A stretch of DNA of 64,000 nt from Bryopsis sp. KO-2023 (GCA_030272585.1 BSYQ01000005.1:3751501-3815500), one strand, 5' to 3'; counted from the first letter of the stretch, positions 1 through 9,204 are shown. The notes: a model not told the origin generated them from the sequence alone. Numbers and translations: made by a program.

Positions 1-85
1 AGGACAGGTCGTGGCGCGAAAGTCAACGGTCTACAGTTGACAGTAACCGTTGCCTGGAAAGTCAACTGAAAGTCAAGCGACCAGA

Positions 86-2332
86 ATGGCTCTGGTTCCG
101 GTCGTTACAGAAAGCGACATGGTCGCGATAAGCGACGAAGTCATGGAAGGGTCAGAAGTGCAACCAATGGTGCACCAGCAAATTCAGAATATACAGATTA
201 ATGGTTCTGATCACACTGAAATGCAAAGACAGATTGAGGTCTGGGGTGGAACAGTAACCAACCACCTCCAGCAATCATTGACCTCCATGCAGAGTCAGGT
301 TCAACAAGTCCAGGTTGAACTCTATACACACAGAGAGCAAGCAGAGCTACATCAGTCAACTCTAAAGGAAGAGTTGCAGTCAGCCTTAGTGCACAGTTTG
401 GAAGAACAGAGTCGAAAACTACAGCAGACTCAGGAGCTACATGCAAAGGACTTTTATCAAAGCCTCACTGCAAATACAAATACTCAACTGAAGGACCTTG
501 GTGAACAGTTGAGAAGTACAGGAAAAGATCATGCTGTGGGCATGGCTCAGTGGAAAAATAAGAACCAAACAGAGCTGGAACTATTCCAGAAGAAGCAGTT
601 AGCTCTACAGGAGCAACTGATGTTGGTTCAAAAGAAACAACAGGAAGATATTAATGCCCAATTATATGAAGTGTCTCAGCACATGCAAAGAATGCAAAAA
701 CAGCTGATGGAAGAGAGGGAGAGTATGACAAACACAATGACTAGCATACTGCAAGGAGAATTGGACTCCTATCCTGCAGTCATTCAGAAAATGGTAGCTA
801 CAGCAGTGGATGAAACCACCACAGCTATTGAGAACAAGTATAACAATGCTGAAGGACAGAAAGCAGATCTAGAAGAGACTAGATGGGCTTTAACTGATCC
901 AGAATATCAGAAAGCAGTTGATGGCTGGATGAAGGATGGAATCCTGAGAACACCTATTCCTCCACAAGTGATGCAAGTGCATATGATGCAAGCAACACAA
1001 ACAGTACAGAATACAGAGGAAGGAGAAACTGAGGGACAAACTCAGGATATCCCAACATCTGGTCAGCCACCAGTACAGCAAGTTATACCTGCCACAAGTA
1101 CTGGAGCAGTACCTCCAGGACCCTCTTCTTTAGGTCCAATAGACCTCACTTCAGGACAACAACTGTCCATGGGTTTACCACCCCCTATACTGCAACCACC
1201 AGCAGTAACTCTAGCACCTCCAGCTACCTTTACTTTAGGTACTACCCCAGCACCATCAGGAATGGGAATTAGACCACCAAATCCCTTTGAACAGTTAACA
1301 AGTCAAAGAGCACCCAGTGGTGGTGCACCTGGAGGAAATCCAGGGGATCCAAATGGATCAAATGGACCAAATGGCCCAGACAGACCAGGCATGCCTAGAG
1401 CATCTGGTTCTGGACATCCAGGGCCAGGGAATGGTGGTGATGGTGGTGGAGGTGATGGAGGAGGTCCCCCAGGAGGAGGACCACCTGATAGAGATCCTAG
1501 TGGTACATCAGGAGGTTCAGGACAAGGTCCTGATAGACCTTACAGCAAACAGATTAAGCTCACTCCCCCAGAGAAATTCACAGGAGATGAAAGGATGTCT
1601 GCAACAGAATGGATACTAGGAATGAAGAGATGGTTGCAGAATCAACACATCTTAGAGAGGGACTGGTTATCCTGTTTTCAGTCACATCTCCAGGGAGATG
1701 CACTTAGCTGGTTAAACCTGATGGATATACAGATCATGAATCAGGAAAAAGCAGAGTATGCTAGCTGGCAAGAGTTCACTCAAGAACTAAGGAATGTTTT
1801 TGAGCCAGTCTCCCTAATAGAGACTGCCAGAAAACAATTAAGAACTCTAAGGCAGACTGGAACTGCCTTAGGCTACATCAGACTCTTCAGAAAGCTGATG
1901 TTTAGACTCCCCAATCTACCTCAAGAAGAAAGATATGCAGCCTTTGTGGATGGGCTCTCAGATAGAAATATGCAAGCACAGGTTATGACCCTGTGTGATG
2001 GAGATCTAGATAAGGCCATCCTCACAGTCCAAAGACTCTCTGCAACTATAGGCAGTAGAGGTGGCACTACTAGCAGTTTTAGAGGCAGAGGTAGAGGGAG
2101 GGGAAGATTTGGACAGAGAAATACACAGATGTCAGCAATGATGTCTGCTGCAACATCACAACTGCCTCCTGCAGCAAATTCAGTTAAGGCTGTGCAGCAG
2201 AGAGGTCAGATGGGATCTAGGCCCTCAAGGGGAGGATCCTTCAAGTGTTTTCTATGTGGAAGCACAGAGCATGGGGTAAGACAGTGTCCTAAACTGTCCC
2301 AAGCTCAGAAAGCCCTGAAGAAGGGAAACTAA
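86..2332 (+). CDS. gag: Gag polyprotein of element A
   Basis: Gag forms the virus-like particle and binds element RNA. The frame is open from the stop at 44-46; the first ATG is at 86 (begins MALVPVV), which I take as the start (748 residues). The N-terminal third is Gln/Glu-rich and predicted coiled coil. A Pro/Gly/Ser-rich linker follows (nt ~1060-1550), then a retrotransposon gag (capsid-like) domain (nt ~1560-2030, with RQTGTALGYIRLFRKL), an RG-rich tract (nt ~2055-2115) and a CCHC zinc knuckle C-x2-C-x4-H-x4-C (nt ~2248-2290). The stop TAA at 2330 directly follows a GGGAAAC slippery heptamer, and pol continues in the -1 frame. Confidence 0.92.
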   Translation: MALVPVVTESDMVAISDEVMEGSEVQPMVHQQIQNIQINGSDHTEMQRQIEVWGGTVTNHLQQSLTSMQSQVQQVQVELYTHREQAELHQSTLKEELQSALVHSLEEQSRKLQQTQELHAKDFYQSLTANTNTQLKDLGEQLRSTGKDHAVGMAQWKNKNQTELELFQKKQLALQEQLMLVQKKQQEDINAQLYEVSQHMQRMQKQLMEERESMTNTMTSILQGELDSYPAVIQKMVATAVDETTTAIENKYNNAEGQKADLEETRWALTDPEYQKAVDGWMKDGILRTPIPPQVMQVHMMQATQTVQNTEEGETEGQTQDIPTSGQPPVQQVIPATSTGAVPPGPSSLGPIDLTSGQQLSMGLPPPILQPPAVTLAPPATFTLGTTPAPSGMGIRPPNPFEQLTSQRAPSGGAPGGNPGDPNGSNGPNGPDRPGMPRASGSGHPGPGNGGDGGGGDGGGPPGGGPPDRDPSGTSGGSGQGPDRPYSKQIKLTPPEKFTGDERMSATEWILGMKRWLQNQHILERDWLSCFQSHLQGDALSWLNLMDIQIMNQEKAEYASWQEFTQELRNVFEPVSLIETARKQLRTLRQTGTALGYIRLFRKLMFRLPNLPQEERYAAFVDGLSDRNMQAQVMTLCDGDLDKAILTVQRLSATIGSRGGTTSSFRGRGRGRGRFGQRNTQMSAMMSAATSQLPPAANSVKAVQQRGQMGSRPSRGGSFKCFLCGSTEHGVRQCPKLSQAQKALKKGN

Positions 2333-2366
2333 AAGAGGAGGCTAGTGTTGGGTCAGCTAAGCCTCC
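2323..2366 (+). promoter_or_regulatory. -1 ribosomal frameshift signal, element A
   Basis: The heptamer G GGA AAC (2323-2329) is in gag phase (aag gga aac taa) and fits X XXY YYZ. After a 7 nt spacer comes a perfect 7 bp stem, GGAGGCT (2337-2343) with AGCCTCC (2360-2366). The -1 frame is open from here into pol with no stop. This is the textbook layout for Gag-Pol synthesis; function is inferred. Confidence 0.8.
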
Positions 2367-2379
2367 AGATGATATTGAA

Positions 2380-5300
2380 ATGAAAGAACCCACTACAAAA
2401 ACACCAGCCTCACTAAATGATGGTGTTCAAGAGACACCTGTGGTTGCAGCCCCTATTGCAACAGAACAGGAAGCATACACACTGGATGGGGTCACTCCAG
2501 GAGTGTTAATTCAAAAGAAAAAGCAGTCTCAAAAGAGAGTGGATAAACAAACAGAGGCCACTGTGAGTTTACCCACTAGAGTGGAAAGAAATGTTGAGGG
2601 AAAGGAACCAGTTCAGACTGCAGTAGCTCAGGCTACAGCAGCATATAGAGGATATGAACTGGCAGGATTTATTGGTGCAAAGAAAGCTACAGCATACATT
2701 GATACAGGATCCACTGCTAACTATATTAGCATGGATGCAGTCAAGGAACTGGGACTGCAATACAAACCACAAGAAACTCCTGTTAAGTTTCTAGATGGTA
2801 CAGAAAGGAAATCAGTAGGGAGATGTTATGGCATCCCATTTGTCTGTGGAAAGATCCAGCTCTCATTTGATGCTGATGTCTTTCCAGACAGTAATCACCC
2901 AATCCTGCTGGGATTGCCCTGGCTTATACACTACAATCCCAAAGTGGATTTTAAGTCAGGAATAATCACAGTAAACAAGGGCAGAAAGAGTGTAAAATTA
3001 CCACTCTCAGTGATGCCTGAATATCAGCTCAAACCCACTGGAGCTACAGAACTTTCCTTTTGTTCTAGTGGCAGAATCAAAAGACAGATAGAAAAAGGGG
3101 AAATTAAACACATCATCATGGTGGTGATCAGGCCAGAGGATGAATCAAAGACTGGAGTAGAAACAATCCCAGAACAAAGAGAAGGGGATGATCTACAGAA
3201 AATCCTGCAGGAGGATATGGATCCCAGGATTAAGGAAGTACTGACTCAGTACAGAAAAGTGTTTGCAAAGGATTTGCCTGAAGGTGTACCTCCTGTCAGA
3301 CTGGGTCATGAATTCAGGATTGATTTGGAGGAGGGTACAGAACCCATGTATAGACCCCTATACAAACTGTCTCCTCTTGAGTTAGATGAGGTTAAAAGAC
3401 AGTTAGATTACCTGTTGGAGATGGATTTCATAGAACCATCACAGTCACCATTTGGGGCACCCATCCTGTTTGTCCCTAAGAAAGATGGAGGGCTCAGGAT
3501 GTGCCTGGATTACAGATGGCTCAATAAGAAAACCATCAAAAATAGGTATCCTCTGCCCTTACCAGAGGAGATGATTGACAGGGTACATGGGGCTAAATAT
3601 TTCACAAAGATTGACTTGAGATCAGGCTACTGGCAGATGCCTCTAAGGGAAGAGGACAGGCCTAAGACTGCCTTCAGAAGTAGATTTGGACATTACCAGT
3701 TCAAGGTCCTTTCTTTTGGACTTACTAATGCTCCAGCACAATATATGAACATGGTTAATGACATCTTCAAGGATATGCTGGATATCTTTGTGCTGATCTT
3801 CATTGATGATCTCTTAATCTATTCTAAGAGCATCTCTGAGCATGTAGAGCATTTAGCAGCAGTCTTAGCCAGGCTACAGAAGTATAGTCTGTTTGCCAAG
3901 GCCACCAAAAGTGAAATCTGTGTAAGGGAAACAGATTTCTGTGGATTTTGGTTGAGTGAAAAAGGGATCTCAGCAATGGATGTGAAAGTTAAGGCAATCA
4001 GGGATTGGAAGCCCTTAAAGACAGTTACAGATGTCAGGAGTTTTCTGGGGATGGTTTCCTTCTATAGAAGATTCATCCCAGACTTTGCAAAGATAGCAGG
4101 CCCTCTGCATGACTTAACTAAGAAGGATGTCATGTGGGAGTGGGGATCTGCTCAGGAACAGGCTTTTCAAACACTCAAAACTGCATTGATGGGGAAACCA
4201 GTGCTGATCCATCCTAATCCAGTGAAAGATTACACTGTGATTAGTGATGCATCTGGGGAAGCAACTGGAGGAGTCCTCTGTCAGGATCATGGCTCTGGAT
4301 TACAGCCCATAGCCTTTTGCAGTAGAAGATTATCCAAATCAGAACAGAATTACTCAGTGTATGAAAGGGAACTCCTGGGAATAGCCAACTGCTTGATGCA
4401 GTGGAGGCACTATTTAGAGGGCTGCCCAGGAGAAGTCACAGTCTTTACAGACCACCAGCCACTAACAAACTTTATGGATCAAAAAATGATGTCAAGGCCT
4501 CAGGCCAGGTGGCTGAGAGCAGGACATTTCCTCAGCATCAAACCAAAGATTCAGTACATCCAGGGGAAATTGAATCTAGTGGCTGATGCACTATCAAGAA
4601 GTCTACCAGCAGAGAATCAAGTGAATGTAGTGAGCTCCTTACAACCTAGTATGGAGGAGATTACACTCTGGGAACAAGCAACACTAGCAGATGTTGAGAT
4701 CAAGGACATCTACACTCAAATACTGGATGGGGAGAGAATTCCAGGCTATGGAATTAATGAATCAGGATTGTTGATTTATCAAACTCAAGATGGACTCATG
4801 AAGTTATGGGTACCTCAGGAACTGAGGATGAAAGTCCTTACAGAAGGACATGATAATCAAATCTCTGGACATCTAGGGATAGAGAGAACTCTGGAGCTGA
4901 TGTCCAGGAAATACTACTGGAATGATATGAAAAAGGATGTCCAGAAATATGTCAGGACATGTGAGGTTTGCCAGCAAATGAAGCCTGAGTTGAGAGCTCA
5001 GAAAGGCTTGCTGCAACCTATTCCAGTAGCTGATAAGAAATGGGATCAGATCACTACTGATTTAGTGACTGATTTACCCCCTGTTGATGGATTTGATTCC
5101 ATTGCAGTCTTTGTTGATAGATTGACCAAAATGGTGAAGTTCATACCCTGTAGTAAAACAATAGATGCACCAGGGTATGCAAGGATATTCTTTGATCACA
5201 TCTTCAGGAATCATGGGATTCCTAGTGTGATAATCAGTGATAGAGACACTAGATTCACAAGTAAATTTTGGCAGGAATTAATGAAGTGTGTGGGCACTAA

Positions 5301-6114
5301 AGTTAGAATGTCTACAGCCTTCCATCCTCAAAGTGATGGACAAAGTGAGGTCAGCATCAGGACCTTAGAAAACTTTCTAAGACCCTATGTGGAAGATCAT
5401 CCAGAGACCTGGATGCAGGGATTAGGGATGGCTGAGTTTGCAGCTAATAATGCTGTGCATACTGCAACTGGATACAGCCCCTTCTACTTGATGTATGGAG
5501 TGCATCCACAACTGCCAGGGGATTTACTTGCTGGAAAAGCTCAAGCTGAAGCAGAGTCCGTACAAGAGATGATATCTCATATGCAGGAAGTCATCAATGA
5601 TGCCAAGGACAGATATAAAACAGCCCAAGAGAAGATGAGGCAGCAAGCAAATAAAAGGAGAAGGGATTTACAGTTTCAAGTGGGAGAAAAGGTGTTGCTC
5701 TCCACAAAGACATTGAATTTATCAGTCTTGAAACATATTCCAGTGAAAATCAGAAGAAGATATATAGGGCCTTTTGTTATTGCTGCTGCAGTGGGATCTG
5801 TGGCATATAGATTGGTGTTACCAGATGGATGGAAATTACATCCTGTATTTCATGTATCAAAGTTGAGAAAACTTCAAGAGAGTTCTAAGTTTCCTAGGGA
5901 GGTAATGGCACCTCCAGCAGAATTAGATTCTGAGGGAGAAGAAGAATTTGAAGTTGAGGCTGTAGTAAGACATAAGTTTTCAGGAAGGAAAAGAAGATTT
6001 TTAGTAGTCTGGAAGGGGTATCCACTTAGTGAAGCAACCTGGGAACCCCAAGACAATTTATTGAATGCATCAGAGATCCTGGCTGATTATAAGAGGAGAG
6101 CTGGGATCAGGTAG
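2380..6114 (+). CDS. pol: Pol polyprotein of element A (PR-RT-RNaseH-IN-chromodomain)
   Basis: Pol copies the element RNA and integrates the cDNA. Residues count from the ATG at 2380, but the frame opens at the frameshift site (2323) and is probably read as Gag-Pol. Order: aspartic protease with D-T-G at about 108-110; reverse transcriptase with FIDD at about 474-477; RNase H beginning SDASGEATGG; integrase with an HHCC zinc domain and D,D,E residues (TTDLVTDLP, ISDRDTRF, QSDGQSEV); a GPY/F module (RRRYIGPFVI); and a chromodomain with VVWKGYPL...TWEPQDNL near the end. The length of 1244 aa is normal for the family. No break is seen. Codon use is A/T-rich compared with elements B and F. Confidence 0.95.
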   Translation: MKEPTTKTPASLNDGVQETPVVAAPIATEQEAYTLDGVTPGVLIQKKKQSQKRVDKQTEATVSLPTRVERNVEGKEPVQTAVAQATAAYRGYELAGFIGAKKATAYIDTGSTANYISMDAVKELGLQYKPQETPVKFLDGTERKSVGRCYGIPFVCGKIQLSFDADVFPDSNHPILLGLPWLIHYNPKVDFKSGIITVNKGRKSVKLPLSVMPEYQLKPTGATELSFCSSGRIKRQIEKGEIKHIIMVVIRPEDESKTGVETIPEQREGDDLQKILQEDMDPRIKEVLTQYRKVFAKDLPEGVPPVRLGHEFRIDLEEGTEPMYRPLYKLSPLELDEVKRQLDYLLEMDFIEPSQSPFGAPILFVPKKDGGLRMCLDYRWLNKKTIKNRYPLPLPEEMIDRVHGAKYFTKIDLRSGYWQMPLREEDRPKTAFRSRFGHYQFKVLSFGLTNAPAQYMNMVNDIFKDMLDIFVLIFIDDLLIYSKSISEHVEHLAAVLARLQKYSLFAKATKSEICVRETDFCGFWLSEKGISAMDVKVKAIRDWKPLKTVTDVRSFLGMVSFYRRFIPDFAKIAGPLHDLTKKDVMWEWGSAQEQAFQTLKTALMGKPVLIHPNPVKDYTVISDASGEATGGVLCQDHGSGLQPIAFCSRRLSKSEQNYSVYERELLGIANCLMQWRHYLEGCPGEVTVFTDHQPLTNFMDQKMMSRPQARWLRAGHFLSIKPKIQYIQGKLNLVADALSRSLPAENQVNVVSSLQPSMEEITLWEQATLADVEIKDIYTQILDGERIPGYGINESGLLIYQTQDGLMKLWVPQELRMKVLTEGHDNQISGHLGIERTLELMSRKYYWNDMKKDVQKYVRTCEVCQQMKPELRAQKGLLQPIPVADKKWDQITTDLVTDLPPVDGFDSIAVFVDRLTKMVKFIPCSKTIDAPGYARIFFDHIFRNHGIPSVIISDRDTRFTSKFWQELMKCVGTKVRMSTAFHPQSDGQSEVSIRTLENFLRPYVEDHPETWMQGLGMAEFAANNAVHTATGYSPFYLMYGVHPQLPGDLLAGKAQAEAESVQEMISHMQEVINDAKDRYKTAQEKMRQQANKRRRDLQFQVGEKVLLSTKTLNLSVLKHIPVKIRRRYIGPFVIAAAVGSVAYRLVLPDGWKLHPVFHVSKLRKLQESSKFPREVMAPPAELDSEGEEEFEVEAVVRHKFSGRKRRFLVVWKGYPLSEATWEPQDNLLNASEILADYKRRAGIR

Positions 6115-6370
6115 AAGTTAGATGCACTTTTGATTCTGTGGCTGAAGGATCAGGAATCCCAGAGACTAGGGGATGGGTTGCATAAGGGCAGTGAAGTGTT
6201 TTCTGAACTTCTGTGGGTTAAGGATTTTATGGGGATCTAATTATCCTTTCAGAAGTGCAGGGAGCTTGGGATTTGCATCACCCTAGTTCAGAGTTACTTT
6301 TACAGAATCAGAAGGATGCATTTGATAGATACTTGGTGAGGGCACCAACTGCCCCCAGGGGGGAGGCAAT
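6115..6370 (+). other. 3' untranslated region and polypurine tract of element A
   Basis: No open frame of note. It ends in a purine tract (about 6356-6364, CAGGGGGGAGG) shortly before the TG of the LTR, as needed to prime plus-strand DNA synthesis. Confidence 0.7.
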
Positions 6371-6884
6371 TGATACCAGCTGCTGACGTCCAGGGACGTC
6401 AGACGTCAAAGGCGTCATGCATCTGACGTCTGTGAAGCGTCAGATGCATCCCCAGTGAATGACAGCATCCTCCCAAGGAGGTACTACTGACCTGCAGCGA
6501 GGAAACCACCGTAAGAGCACAGAGTCAAGACAGTGGTTCGATCATCCAGATTAGGACTTGCGAGACTGAGGTCTTGGGTTCGAGTCTGAGCGGAAACGTG
6601 CTTTGGTCTGGGCCTGTGTGTGAGAGTGTGAGTGAGTCAGGAGTAGAACTGGCGGCTGTGAGTCAGGGTAGTGGGAGTGTTACGGGTGGTTAGTCACCCT
6701 CGGGAAAGTCGAACTGGGAGTTAAAATGATGGGACGCTTGATGTAACCTTGCTTTTCAGTGATCTGTTGGTGTGACCCCGAGTCTGTGACCCGTGCGATT
6801 TTGTGTGACCGTTCCGCCGCCGCCTCACTCTTTCCCGAGATAGGAGACGTCGCTCGCGGACGTCAGTCCTCCCGAGCGATAACA
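6371..6884 (+). repeat. 3' LTR of element A (514 bp)
   Basis: It begins TGATACCAG after the purine tract and ends GATAACA where the tRNA unit begins, a TG...CA boundary. The first 75 bp hold at least six TGACG/CGTCA cores (TGACGTC, GACGTCA, GCGTCA and so on), a bZIP/CREB-type cluster that may act as enhancer; more lie at 6847-6867. The partner LTR is outside the window, so the right boundary is inferred from where the array units start. Confidence 0.82.
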
Positions 6885-6902
6885 ATGACTCATTCTGAAT
6901 GA

Positions 6903-6976
6903 GCCCGCTTAGCTCAGATGGCTAGAGCGCGCCCTTCGTAAGGGCGAGGCCGAGAGTTCGACTCTCTCAGTGGGCA
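6903..6976 (+). tRNA. tRNA-Thr(CGT), unit 1
   Basis: 74 nt cloverleaf: acceptor GCCCGCT/AGTGGGC, anticodon stem CGCCC/GGGCG with loop TTCGTAA (CGT), T-arm GAGAG-TTCGACT-CTCTC. A TTTT terminator follows at about 6984. Confidence 0.93.
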
Positions 6977-7054
6977 ACCCCCCTTTTCCTCGCGGGGCAA
7001 ATTCCGCCACGAACGAGGGGCCCCGAGGTCGGAACGCGACAAAGGCATCGCGTC

Positions 7055-7126
7055 GGGATGTTGGTCTAGTGGTATGATTCTCGCTTCGGGTGCGAGAGGT
7101 CCCGAGTTCGATTCCCGGACATCCCC
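7055..7126 (+). tRNA. tRNA-Pro(CGG), unit 1
   Basis: 72 nt: acceptor GGGATGT/ACATCCC, anticodon stem CTCGC/GCGAG with loop TTCGGGT (CGG), T-loop TTCGATT. The body closely resembles plant tRNA-Pro. Confidence 0.93.
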
Positions 7127-7138
7127 CTCCCTCCATCG

Positions 7139-7306
7139 TCTCTTTCTCGGATCTCAGAGATCTTTTTATCGGATTCCGTCGATCTTTTTCTCGGATCTTA
7201 GAGATCTTTTCTTTCTGGATCTCAGAGATTTTTTTCTCGGATCTCAGAGATCTTTTTTTTTTCCGGATCTCAGAGATTTTTTCCTCGGATCTCAGAGATC
7301 TTTTCC
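7139..7306 (+). repeat. Palindromic T-tailed tandem repeat, unit 1
   Basis: About seven ~22 bp units of CGGATCTCAGAGATC followed by 4-9 T. The core GATCTC-A-GAGATC is palindromic. It lies between the convergent Pro(+) and Thr(-) genes, so T-runs face the 3' end of Pro. One unit is diverged (GGATTCCGTCGATC). Confidence 0.85.
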
Positions 7307-7329
7307 CCAACAGCGTGGCCCAAAGCTGG

Positions 7330-7403
7330 TGCCACCTGTGAGAGTCGAACTCACGGCCTTTCGCTTACAAAGCGAATGCTCTAACCATCTGAGCTAAGGT
7401 GGC
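7330..7403 (-). tRNA. tRNA-Thr(TGT), unit 1
   Basis: 74 nt: acceptor GCCACCT/AGGTGGC, anticodon stem TTCGC/GCGAA with loop TTTGTAA (TGT). The genomic bases after A73 happen to read CCA. Confidence 0.93.
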
Positions 7404-7510
7404 TTCGGGGTCTCGCTACTCCCGCACGTGGGCGAACGACGAGGACGGTCGCTCTCGACTTCGTTTCGGGCCCGATCGCTCCCCTCCCGTCGCATGCTTC
7501 GCGTGGCGTC

Positions 7511-7584
7511 GGACCTGTAGCTCAGTCGGTTAGAGCGCTGGTCTTATGAGCCGGAAGTCGCGGGTTCAATCCCCGCCAGGTCCA
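7511..7584 (+). tRNA. tRNA-Ile(TAT), unit 1
   Basis: 74 nt: acceptor GGACCTG/CAGGTCC, anticodon loop CTTATGA (TAT), T-arm GCGGG-TTCAATC-CCCGC. The body fits Ile. No intron is seen, although many eukaryotic Ile(TAT) genes have one. Confidence 0.85.
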
Positions 7585-7660
7585 CGACTCGCAAGAATGC
7601 ACCGACATCGCGTCCATCCAAGAAAGACAAGAAGCACAACAACCAAGAAACGTGGGGGTG

Positions 7661-7741
7661 TGTGGCGAGTGGGATTTGAACCCACGCCCTTTCGGACTGG
7701 AACCTTACTCCAGCGCCTTGGACCAACTCGGCCATCGCCAC
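7661..7741 (-). tRNA. tRNA-Leu(AAG), unit 1
   Basis: 81 nt class II tRNA: acceptor GTGGCGA/TCGCCAC, anticodon stem CTGGA/TCCAG with loop GTAAGGT (AAG), long variable arm. Confidence 0.92.
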
Positions 7742-7837
7742 GTTTGAGGGAGGGGAGGGACGGAAGGGATCCGTGGGACGGCAGCCCCCCATCGGGGTCG
7801 ACGGATGCAAGGGAGACGCTCGCCGCACGCTGAACGA

Positions 7838-8330
7838 GCTGAGATGTCCGAGTGGTGAAGGAGGTGGAGAGAGAGAGGAATGTGGGTTGGGTTACGTAAG
7901 GGTTTCTTTTTGGGGACAGTTCATTCTGTTTACGGCGCTGCCGCAAGGCAGTGTTACAGCCGTCCTGGCCTCCCAGAACGGCCGGATTTCGTTCAAGGCG
8001 TGTCAGTGAGCCTGGCGGTACGATTGTACCACAGGTCAGCTCACTGGTCACATCGATGGGACGGGTGAGTCGCATGTGACTCACCTGTACTACACTACAG
8101 TCTACTTAAGGCGCACTTCGCGCCATTGTAATCATTCTTATTATTCTCTCACGCTTGGTCACTCCAGCCAGTCGTGACAGGCAGTTTCCGGATTCATGAG
8201 TGGGACACGGGACTGGGTGTTGTACGTTCAACTGGGGATCGGACCTCAAAATTCCGCCGATGTACAAAAGGCGTGTAAAAATGAATTCCAGGTGAAGGAG
8301 GTGGACTCGAAATCCATTGGTGCTGTCATC
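7838..8330 (+). pseudogene. tRNA-Ser pseudogene split by an LTR-like insertion, unit 1
   Basis: The 5' part (7838-7868) matches the intact Ser(CGA) gene of the same unit through the D-arm. An insertion follows (7869-8290), then the anticodon arm with CTCGAAA resumes at 8291, but sequence diverges after about 8318, so the variable arm, T-arm and 3' acceptor are missing. A 15 bp direct repeat GGTGAAGGAGGTGGA (7854-7868, 8291-8305) flanks the insertion. It cannot make a tRNA. Confidence 0.85.
7869..8290 (+). mobile_element. LTR-like insertion in tRNA-Ser, unit 1
   Basis: 422 bp with no coding content. Its middle aligns by eye with the promoter part of the element C LTR: an inverted repeat GGTGAGTC/GACTCACC (8064-8071, 8078-8085), then GTACTACACT, a TACTTAAG box (about 8102) and CATTCTTATT. 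This suggests a solo LTR or truncated retroelement of a related family. The 15 bp flanking duplication is longer than the 4-6 bp usual for LTR elements, so the class is unsure. Confidence 0.6.
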
Positions 8331-8398
8331 GTAGCGCTCCGTCACAGCGTTGATGGGGCGCGCAACAACGACGCAGGAGGCGTTTGGGCCGTACGAGG

Positions 8399-8471
8399 TT
8401 CCGTCGCCGGGACTCGAACCCGGGTCTTGTGGGTGAAAGCCACATGTCCAGACCACCTAGACTACGACGGA
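8399..8471 (-). tRNA. tRNA-Glu(TTC), unit 1
   Basis: 73 nt: acceptor TCCGTCG/CGACGGA, anticodon loop CTTTCAC (TTC), T-arm CCGGG-TTCGAGT-CCCGG; near-plant consensus. This copy has T where units 2 and 3 have A in the D-arm. Confidence 0.92.
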
Positions 8472-9070
8472 AGATCCACGAGACACGTCTCGTATGCCGA
8501 GTTTCGGAGCGTCGAGGGTTTTTGGAAGCTGGCGGGAAGCTGGCGGGGACAAGTGCCCTCGCGCACGGGAACGGGGTTGCGCCAGAACTTCGGGAGGGTG
8601 TTCGTTCGTGGTTAGGACTCGTTTCGAGTTTTTTCATCGTTGCGATTTTTGGGTGCTCGGATTTGGATGCACGAGAGATATCAGTAATGGCCCATTTTGT
8701 TGGCTCGGATTGTCACGTAAAAGGAGTTGTTCGTTTTCCATGGGTTTTCGTGTCTCTTCGGATTTTGGTGTTTTTCTTTCCCTCTGGGAGACCGATTCGT
8801 TTCTCTCTATTTTCATCGTTCTTTTCTTATTTTTGTGCCGTTCTTTCCCTCCTTTTCTTCCAATAATCTTTCTATTCATTGTTTCCCCTTTCCGTGCTTT
8901 TTTCTGTTTTTCTTTTTTCGATTCTTTCTCGAAAAAATATATATATATTGAGCTACCCGGGCGTGCCTGAAGCCGGAGCGCGCCGATCCCGTGGATCTCG
9001 ATCTCGGTAATCTCGATCTCGCACAGGGTCGACAGAGTCTCCACGGAGCGAGCACCGGATACGTCGTCGA
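8472..9070. other. T-rich spacer, unit 1
   Basis: 599 bp between Glu and Ser(CGA). The second half is T-rich on + and ends in an (AT)n run (about 8938-8949). No tRNA, domain or element is recognised; long frames here are compositional. Confidence 0.6.
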
Positions 9071-9152
9071 GCTGAGATGTCCGAGTGGTTAAGGAGGTGG
9101 ACTCGAAATCCACTGGGTTTATCCCGCGCAGGTTCAAATCCTGCTCTCAGCG
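9071..9152 (+). tRNA. tRNA-Ser(CGA), unit 1
   Basis: 82 nt class II: acceptor GCTGAGA/TCTCAGC, anticodon stem GTGGA/TCCAC with loop CTCGAAA (CGA), variable arm, T-loop TTCAAAT. The broken Ser gene upstream in the unit derives from this type. Confidence 0.93.
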
Positions 9153-9204
9153 TCCCGCCCATGCTTTTCTCGGAGCGGCCGAAGAAAGGGATGCAAGGAG
9201 GCTG

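Larger units (their letters stand above)
1..6884 (+). mobile_element. Ty3/gypsy chromovirus A, 5' end outside window
   Basis: The element contains gag, pol with a C-terminal chromodomain, a purine-rich tract (about 6356-6364) and a 3' LTR ending at 6884. The 5' LTR and primer-binding site lie left of base 1. Base 6885 onward is the tRNA array, so A inserted at the array edge or inside another unit. If TSDs are 5 bp, ATGAC (6885-6889) should also precede the missing 5' LTR. There is no third gene: only 256 bp separate the pol stop from the LTR. Both frames are open, so A could be autonomous. Confidence 0.93.

Noticed and set aside
6515-6600. B-box-like GGTTCGAGTC in the LTR of element A, suggesting an embedded tRNA
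   Set aside because: The T-stem does not pair well and no A box or cloverleaf could be built.
7139-7306. CRISPR-like array
   Set aside because: Repeats are short, directly adjacent and palindromic with T-runs, with no unique spacers, in a eukaryotic tRNA cluster.
7500-9200. Many overlapping open frames of 60-170 codons in the tRNA array
   Set aside because: They overlap tRNA genes on both strands, recur only because the unit is repeated, and show no domain or codon bias.
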